Origin: Chryseobacterium arthrosphaerae
Lineage (GTDB): Bacteria; Bacteroidota; Bacteroidia; Flavobacteriales; Weeksellaceae
Length of the DNA stretch: 64,000 nucleotides
Assembly: GCF_001684965.1 (NCBI RefSeq)
Contig: NZ_MAYG01000023.1
Location: 336,017 to 400,016 of the forward strand
Reading direction: 5' to 3'
Shown: positions 58,734 to 64,000 of the stretch, in pieces
How positions within the stretch are numbered: position 1 is the stretch's first letter
Layout of the letters: each line of letters opens with the position of its first letter
The notes under the pieces: model-generated
Told to the model about the DNA's origin: nothing
The model's input: the letters and a program-made list of their open reading frames with translations, nothing else
The model's database searches: none
Program-made: the position numbers and the translations under genes

Positions 58734-59806
58734 TACAGCTGAAAACATTCAACAGGAAAGAACTGGAAGACTTTGTGCTGTCCGGTGCTTTTCAGCAGTA
58801 CGATTTTCTTCCGGTTACAAAACACCGTGCCTTATCCCAGATCAGAAATCCAAAGGCATCAGATGAAGATACACTCCTTATTCTTGCCTTCTCTGAAGAT
58901 AAACTGGCAGGCTATGTAGGATGCTTCCCGGACTGTTTTAATGTAAATGGTAAAAAGATCAGCTACGCATGGCTCAGTACTTTATATGTAAACCCTGCGT
59001 TCAGAAAAGAAAGGCCTGCCAAAAAATTGCTGAAGAAAGTTTTTGAAGATTACGAAGGGAGAATTGCCATCACGGAATTTACCAGAGAAGCAGAAGCCCT
59101 TTATAATATTATGGGTGTTTTTGATTATGCCTTTCCGAAAGAAGGAAAACGGTATTACTTCAGGACCGATGCTGCAAAAATGATCCCTGAGAAAAAACCG
59201 GGCACAGAAAAACTGAAACCTCTTTTCAATTTGATGGATGCAGCAGCCAACTCTTTAATTTCAATTAAAAATATTACAACAGAAAAACCGGATTTTCATT
59301 ATGAAATTCTTGACCGTATTGATCCGGAAAGTGTTGATTTTATAGCTGAATTCCCTGGTCAGCGTGATGCAGAAGCCATCAACACGTTCATAGACAATCC
59401 GTGGGTTCTGGAAGGGACAAAAGACAACAGATATCTTTTCTCGAGTTTTGCTGAGGTCTTTCAGTACTTTTGGGTAAAGATTTACGATGAAAATAACAAG
59501 CTTGATACATGCTTATTATTACAGCTTCGTGACGGATATCTTAAAATTCCCTACCTTTTTTCAAATTCTGAACCGGATAAAGCAGTCCGTTTTTTAAATT
59601 ACTTCATTGTTACAAATAAGGTGAAAGCTTTCACCAGCTATCAGACCGGGCTTAATAATGCTATAGAAAAATCCAAAGCGTTCCCTGAAATCTATAAACG
59701 TGATTTTAAAAGAGAATACCTTTTTCACAGGCAGCTGTTACAAAGCCTGCCGGAGAATTTTGATCCCCGGTACCAGGATGGTGACGGAGATTGCATGATG
59801 ACATAA
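58730..59806 (+). CDS. GNAT-fold acetyltransferase family protein
   Basis: The 358-residue protein has a GNAT-like N-terminal domain with 'YAWLSTLYVNPAFRKERPAKKLLKKVFED' as the acetyl-CoA region (residue near R-x-x-G/A altered) and a second GNAT-like half ('YQTGLNNAIEKSKAFP' end). Two-domain GNATs of this kind occur beside NodB deacetylases in Flavobacteriia polysaccharide clusters. It is coupled to the deacetylase gene by the ATGA overlap and closed by a terminator. Substrate unknown. Confidence 0.75.
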   Translation: MIQLKTFNRKELEDFVLSGAFQQYDFLPVTKHRALSQIRNPKASDEDTLLILAFSEDKLAGYVGCFPDCFNVNGKKISYAWLSTLYVNPAFRKERPAKKLLKKVFEDYEGRIAITEFTREAEALYNIMGVFDYAFPKEGKRYYFRTDAAKMIPEKKPGTEKLKPLFNLMDAAANSLISIKNITTEKPDFHYEILDRIDPESVDFIAEFPGQRDAEAINTFIDNPWVLEGTKDNRYLFSSFAEVFQYFWVKIYDENNKLDTCLLLQLRDGYLKIPYLFSNSEPDKAVRFLNYFIVTNKVKAFTSYQTGLNNAIEKSKAFPEIYKRDFKREYLFHRQLLQSLPENFDPRYQDGDGDCMMT

Positions 59807-59812
59807 ACTTAT

Positions 59813-59844
59813 AAAAAAACGCCTGAACTGATCAGGCGTTTTTT
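59813..59844. terminator. Bidirectional terminator between GNAT and M16 genes
   Basis: AACGCCTGA (59818-59826) pairs with TCAGGCGTT (59832-59840) over ACTGA, with A and T runs on both sides. Confidence 0.93.
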
Positions 59845-59847
59845 ATT

Positions 59848-62715
59848 CTAGTGTCCGAAAATATCTTTCAGATCTACTTCTTTGAAGGTTCCCATTTTTT
59901 GGACCGCTTCCATATTCAGATTTTCTTTCTTTCCGATAATGGCCGTATTGAACCGGACGGATTTGATTTCCGTTTCATAAAATTGTCTGATATCTTCAAA
60001 CGTCAGCTTCTGGATCTGTTCATAAATATCTTTTCTGAAATCGTGGTAGATATTCAGTTTCTTTAATCGTAAAGTATTGAAGAATATATTATTTCTGGTA
60101 ACTCTGGTGGAAGCGATCTGTTTCAGAGCAGCATTTCTGGCATTCTCAAACTGAATGGTCACTTCCGGAAGCTCGTTCATCAGCTCATTCAGAGTATCCA
60201 CGGCAATCATCAGCTTGTCGGGCTGCGTCCCAATGTAGGTGGTGATATAGTCAGGATGCTTCAGTTCCGCATTGGCTGCATAAGAAACATAAGCGGAGTA
60301 GGCAAGGCTCTTACTTTCACGCATTTCCTGAAAGACAATCGAAGACAATCCTCTGCCGAAATATTCATTAAAGACGTTGATCATTCCAAAATGCTGGGGA
60401 TTCACCTCGTTTCCTTTTCCTATCTTACTCATTTCCATCTGAACCATATCGTAAGTGGTAAAATAAACATGGCCTCCCGTAGCCGGCTCAGGATATTGTT
60501 TAGGTTCAGGAATACTGAGGCTTTCCGTTTCGATATACTGACCGATGTAACCTTTAAAATTTTCAAAATCTTTTCCATAGAAAAATACCTGATAAGGGTA
60601 TTTGAAAAGCCTTTTCATTCTGTCGGTAAAAACTTCAGGCTGGCTGCTTTCAAGCTCTTCTTTGGAAATCACGTCCGTAAAACGTGAGGTACTGCCCAAT
60701 TTTGTATAATTAGTCAGGGCAGTCATGATGCGGTTTTTATCTTTTTTCATGGCCTGACGGTTCTCCAGGACAGTTCCTACAAACTGGTTGTAGATGTTCT
60801 GATCCGGCTGTACAGCGTGCATCCAGTGTTGCAGAAGAGCAATTCCTTTCTCTATGTTTTCTTCCAGCCCGCTCAGGGAAATCAGCAGCTGGTCATTGCT
60901 GGTTTTAAAATCATTGCTGATCCCGATTTTAAAGAATTCCTTTTTCAGATCCTCAGGAGAAAGACTGTCTGTGCCAAGATATTGTAACAGTTGGGTAGAT
61001 ATTCCTAAATCCCTGTCATGATCACTTCCGAAAGGGAAAATAAAATGTACCTGCGCAATATCGTTGTACTTGTTTCTTACAAAACTTAGCTTCTTTCCTT
61101 TAATTTCATCAGTTGTGATTTCCTTCTGATAGTCGATGAATTCAGGCTTTATATCTTCAGTGACATCCGATAAAATCTCCTTTAAAAACTCAGACTGGGC
61201 ATCACGGTTGATCTTTACAGGAGTAATACCAGGATTTTCAACCCGTAGAAGCCTGTCATTGATTCCTTTTTCCTTATTAACGACAACATAATTGTCTTTG
61301 AAAAAAGTATTGGCAAAATGGATGATATCTTCCTTAGTAAAGCTGGCATACTCATCCATTTCATTCAGTTCCTCTTCCCAGGTTCTTCCTTTTATATAAG
61401 AATCATAAAGAGTTGTAGCCAGTCCCTCTGCTGTTTCCAGGCCTTTCATTCTCTGAAGTTTAAAATCATTGATGATCGCAGGAAGCATCCAGTCCGGGAA
61501 ATCCCCTTTTTTGATCAGTTCAATCTCTTCCAGAACCATCTGCTTTGCTTCTTCCAGGGTTTGAGTTTCCTTAGGAACAGCAACAATAGAAAAATAACCG
61601 TACTGTTTAAGCCCTACAGAAAAAGCCTGTGCCCAAAGCATTTTTTGAGTCTGGTTAATATGAAGGTCTAATAAACCGGCTTCTCCTCTGTTACTGAGGA
61701 TATTGGCAACCACGTCAGCCAGCATAGCTTCTTTTGTACCGTAGCTATCTGTTCTCCATGCCAGCTGAACCCGTGGAGTGGTAGGACTTTTTACCGTTCT
61801 TTCTACAATTTCTGTAATAGGCTTTTCTATAACAGGCGTCTTTTTGGGAAGCTCTTTATAAGGTAACACTCCAAAATACTGATCTACGAGCTGAATAGTC
61901 TCTTCAAAATCAAGATCCCCAACAAGAACCATTGCATAATTATTAGGAACATAATATTCATCAAAATATTTATGGATAGCCTTCATGGAAGGATTTTTCA
62001 AATGTTCCGGCTTCCCGAGGGTTGTTTGCTGGCCGTTAGGATGGGTTGGGAAAAGCGCATCCATCAGTTCGTAGCTTACAAGTCGGGTATCATTATCCTG
62101 TGCCCTGTTGAATTCCTCATAAACAGACTCCAGTTCCGTATGGAAAAGCCGGAGGGTCATTTCGGAGAATCTTTCTTTCTCTATTTTCAGCCATTTTTCA
62201 AGCTCATTGTTCGGGATATTATTTTTATATACCGTTTCGTCAAACCAGGTGTGGGCATTGGTTCCGGTAGCTCCCAGGGAAGAGATGGCCTTGTCATATT
62301 CATTGGCGATGGCATATTGGCTGGCTTCCTGGGATACTTCATCGATCTTTTTATAGATGGCCTTTTTCTTTTCAGGATCCTGTTCCGCTTTATGATCTTC
62401 GTAGAGGGCAGAAATCTGGTCCAGAAGTTCTTTTTCCTTTTCCCAGTTTTGAGTTCCGATCCTGGAAGTTCCTTTAAACATCATGTGTTCCAGGTAATGG
62501 GCTAATCCTGTATTGTCGGCCGGATCATTATTGCTTCCCGTTCTTACCGGAATAAAAGTCTGAATTCTGGGTGCGTCAAAATTTTGGGCAAGGAAAACCT
62601 TAAGCCCGTTTTTTAAAGTATAAATTCTGACTCTGTTCTCATCGTGGGTTATGGTGATATATTCGTAATTGTTGGGGTCAGTGTGAACTGTTTCTTTATA
62701 TTTTCTGTCAATCAT
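59848..62715 (-). CDS. M16 family zinc metallopeptidase
   Basis: The 955-residue protein has the inverted zinc motif H73-Y-L-E76-H77 ('AHYLEHMMFKGTSRIG') and a downstream Glu in 'ELESVYEEFNRAQD', which together form the M16 active site. The rest is the four-domain pitrilysin/insulinase layout with a second, inactive M16 half. There is no signal peptide, so it likely acts in the cytosol on peptides, unlike secreted relatives. It is a single gene with a bidirectional terminator behind it. Confidence 0.92.
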   Translation of the reverse strand: MIDRKYKETVHTDPNNYEYITITHDENRVRIYTLKNGLKVFLAQNFDAPRIQTFIPVRTGSNNDPADNTGLAHYLEHMMFKGTSRIGTQNWEKEKELLDQISALYEDHKAEQDPEKKKAIYKKIDEVSQEASQYAIANEYDKAISSLGATGTNAHTWFDETVYKNNIPNNELEKWLKIEKERFSEMTLRLFHTELESVYEEFNRAQDNDTRLVSYELMDALFPTHPNGQQTTLGKPEHLKNPSMKAIHKYFDEYYVPNNYAMVLVGDLDFEETIQLVDQYFGVLPYKELPKKTPVIEKPITEIVERTVKSPTTPRVQLAWRTDSYGTKEAMLADVVANILSNRGEAGLLDLHINQTQKMLWAQAFSVGLKQYGYFSIVAVPKETQTLEEAKQMVLEEIELIKKGDFPDWMLPAIINDFKLQRMKGLETAEGLATTLYDSYIKGRTWEEELNEMDEYASFTKEDIIHFANTFFKDNYVVVNKEKGINDRLLRVENPGITPVKINRDAQSEFLKEILSDVTEDIKPEFIDYQKEITTDEIKGKKLSFVRNKYNDIAQVHFIFPFGSDHDRDLGISTQLLQYLGTDSLSPEDLKKEFFKIGISNDFKTSNDQLLISLSGLEENIEKGIALLQHWMHAVQPDQNIYNQFVGTVLENRQAMKKDKNRIMTALTNYTKLGSTSRFTDVISKEELESSQPEVFTDRMKRLFKYPYQVFFYGKDFENFKGYIGQYIETESLSIPEPKQYPEPATGGHVYFTTYDMVQMEMSKIGKGNEVNPQHFGMINVFNEYFGRGLSSIVFQEMRESKSLAYSAYVSYAANAELKHPDYITTYIGTQPDKLMIAVDTLNELMNELPEVTIQFENARNAALKQIASTRVTRNNIFFNTLRLKKLNIYHDFRKDIYEQIQKLTFEDIRQFYETEIKSVRFNTAIIGKKENLNMEAVQKMGTFKEVDLKDIFGH

Positions 62716-63040
62716 ATAGTAAACTCATTTCATTCCATAACATCCGGAATGTGTTACAAATGTAAGCAATCAAAAAAATGTTTTCTGCTTTTTTATAACG
62801 ATTACGTCTGTTATGATGATTGGAAAAACAATAAAAGTCCTGTATTAAGGACTATCCTGCAGTATTTATTTTTTATGATTTTTTTGAGTGGTACGAAAAT
62901 AAAAAATTTTGTTTTCAGGAGCTTCATCCTGCTATCCACTCATACTCCTCACGCCTTTGGCTTCCAGGCATCAATCCGGCAGCTTTCCAGCCTATGCTGC
63001 GGGGTAACCGTTTCTATCAGGGTTAGGGGAGGAGGTGTTG

Positions 63041-63110
63041 TAATAAGTAATAAGTAATAAGTAATAAGTAATAAGTAATAAGTAATAAGTAATAAGTAAT
63101 AAGTAATAAG
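63041..63110. repeat. TAATAAG tandem array, 10 perfect copies
   Basis: Ten uninterrupted copies of the 7-mer TAATAAG occupy exactly 70 bp, preceded by GGGGAGGAGGTGTTG. The G-rich lead and 7-mer period recall the shorter GAGTAAT set at 55352. Confidence 0.95.
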
Positions 63111-63128
63111 GCATACAATATTCAATAG

Positions 63129-63185
63129 GAACGGGCTTTAGCCCGTTCTTATAAAAAAGCTCCCATCCATTGGCTTTAGCCCAAA
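63129..63185. repeat. GGCTTTAGCC palindromic element pair
   Basis: GAACGGGC-TTTA-GCCCGTTC (63129-63148) is a perfect 8-bp hairpin with a TTTA loop. A second, weaker copy, TTGGC-TTTA-GCCCAA, lies at 63170-63184. Similar sequence occurs at 21774 and 21808. Confidence 0.85.
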
Positions 63186-63215
63186 CTTAAAAACACTTAA
63201 AAACACTTAAAAACA
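63186..63215. repeat. Three 10-bp tandem repeats (CTTAAAAACA)
   Basis: Three exact copies of CTTAAAAACA follow directly on the GGCTTTAGCC element. Confidence 0.9.
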
Positions 63216-63506
63216 CAAATCACCACACGCAAAGTATATCCACTCCCTTTGTCATGCTGCAGGCATCCCAACCCAGTTTTCACATAACCAAAAACTAATA
63301 TAATATAAATAGAACTTCCGCAGCTATCTCTCATTACCCATCTTATATATACTCCAACCCCCTTTCAGTCCCTTATTTTCCCTCCAACTCTCTCCCTCTC
63401 TCACCCTCCCACCCCTTCCTCAAACATTTGTTTAAAATTTTTCTACCTCCCTGTCAGCCGTTTAGCGAAAAAACCTACCGGAATATGAAATTTATGTTAA
63501 ATAAAC

Positions 63507-63538
63507 TTGTTTTGCTTTATTATAAGTTGTTATCTTTG
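63507..63538 (+). promoter_or_regulatory. rRNA operon promoter P1
   Basis: TATCTTTG (63531-63538) is a perfect TAnnTTTG box; TTG (63507-63509) lies 21 bp upstream, and TTTG (63511-63514) 16 bp upstream. Confidence 0.75.
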
Positions 63539-63657
63539 CCCCACTGAAAAACGAAAGACATTCAGTAAGCGCAGAAGAGCTTTTAGATAAGCAGAAACGA
63601 TATACTTTTCAAGAGAGACAGGCGAAAAAAAAACTTTTAATTTTTATCAGATAAAAG

Positions 63658-63687
63658 TTGCGGGTTAAAATAAAGTTTGTATCTTTG
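63658..63687 (+). promoter_or_regulatory. rRNA operon promoter P2
   Basis: TTG (63658-63660), 19 bp, TATCTTTG (63680-63687). The spacing and both boxes fit the Bacteroidota consensus. Confidence 0.82.
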
Positions 63688-63782
63688 CAGTCCCAATTAA
63701 GGGAGCGCAGGAGAGTAGAAAGATTGAGGTTTGGGAAGGAATTAAGGTTACTTAAAAAACTTTAAAATTTTCTTCAGAAACA

Positions 63783-63814
63783 TTTGGTCAAATCAAAATA
63801 AAGTTTTACTTTTG
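63783..63814 (+). promoter_or_regulatory. rRNA operon promoter P3
   Basis: TTTG (63783-63786), 20 bp, TACTTTTG (63807-63814). It is the promoter nearest to 16S, about 150 bp ahead of it. Confidence 0.78.
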
Positions 63815-63954
63815 CACTCGCAAATACGGAGCGACACTGACAGAAAAGATTGCTACGTTAAAAAGCGGAAGATATAAAGATCATTGACATACAATATAAC
63901 AACCAAGTAAGGAAAAACTAAAGCGTTAAAAACTTTGAGTGAGTCAGACAAACA

Positions 63955-64000
<46 letters not shown>

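Larger units (their letters stand above)
62716..63506. other. Non-coding region between M16 gene and rRNA promoters
   Basis: About 790 bp hold no credible gene. It contains a G/C-rich patch near 62940-63030, the TAATAAG array (63041-63110), two palindromic GGCTTTAGCC elements, three copies of a 10-mer, and a pyrimidine-rich stretch near 63360-63440. The right end runs into rRNA promoter sequence. Confidence 0.7.

Noticed and set aside
62644..63057. 137-codon plus-strand frame over the M16 start and the gap
   Set aside because: It begins antisense to the M16 gene and then crosses low-complexity repeats; no family features.
63041..63215. CRISPR-like repeats
   Set aside because: 7-bp and 10-bp units without spacers.

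Overview
The window looks like chromosomal DNA of a Chryseobacterium-type member of the Bacteroidota (Flavobacteriales, Weeksellaceae). The grounds are the 16S rRNA 5' end at the right edge, promoters of the Bacteroidota TAnnTTTG type without Shine-Dalgarno sites, a Bacteroidota-type (T6SS-iii) secretion locus, surface proteins opening with a 'VGINT' segment, an S46 dipeptidyl-peptidase, and an AT-rich base composition. This placement is by recognition; no search was run.

Left part (1-25 kb) is mostly housekeeping and accessory metabolism: a glycine betaine/proline ABC transporter (1-2312, minus); DUF1304, Crp-like, DoxX and AhpD-like genes (2.9-4.8 kb); a minus-strand redox/detoxification group (5.0-9.1 kb: cyclase, aldo/keto reductase, DJ-1-like, quinol monooxygenase, MdaB-like flavoprotein) next to a LysR regulator; acetyltransferases, another aldo/keto reductase, nitronate monooxygenase, an HxlR regulator; a tandem pair of C-type-lectin proteins (15.7-17.3 kb); then Mpl, a lipoprotein, PlsC-like, NUDIX, OsmC, RNase E/G, a 29-residue basic ribosome-type protein and HU.

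Middle part (24.4-49.5 kb) is a type VI secretion region. An atypical response regulator (Glu at the phospho-acceptor site) is divergent from the tssO/P-like, PKD-domain and tssR genes. Three nearly identical hcp (tssD) genes at 30.2, 42.5 and 49.1 kb each carry the same upstream block with two 15-bp repeats 21 bp apart. Two vgrG genes each head a payload cassette: vgrG1 is followed by a metzincin-like protease, three lipoproteins and a gene relic; vgrG2 is followed by a LysM protein, a PAAR-like/glycine-zipper putative effector and candidate immunity genes, one broken by an in-frame stop. A ClpV-type ATPase, a lytic transglycosylase and a YdcF-like protein lie between. The sheath, baseplate and membrane-platform genes (tssB, C, E, F, G, K, N) are not in the window, so this is only part of the system.

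Right part (49.5-64 kb) holds polA, a PP2C-like phosphatase, an orphan Imm22-type immunity protein, MgtC, an NlpE-like lipoprotein, a DPP11-type S46 peptidase, a polysaccharide deacetylase/acetyltransferase pair, an M16 peptidase, then a 1.2-kb non-coding stretch with satellite-like repeats, palindromes and three tandem rRNA promoters leading into 16S rRNA.
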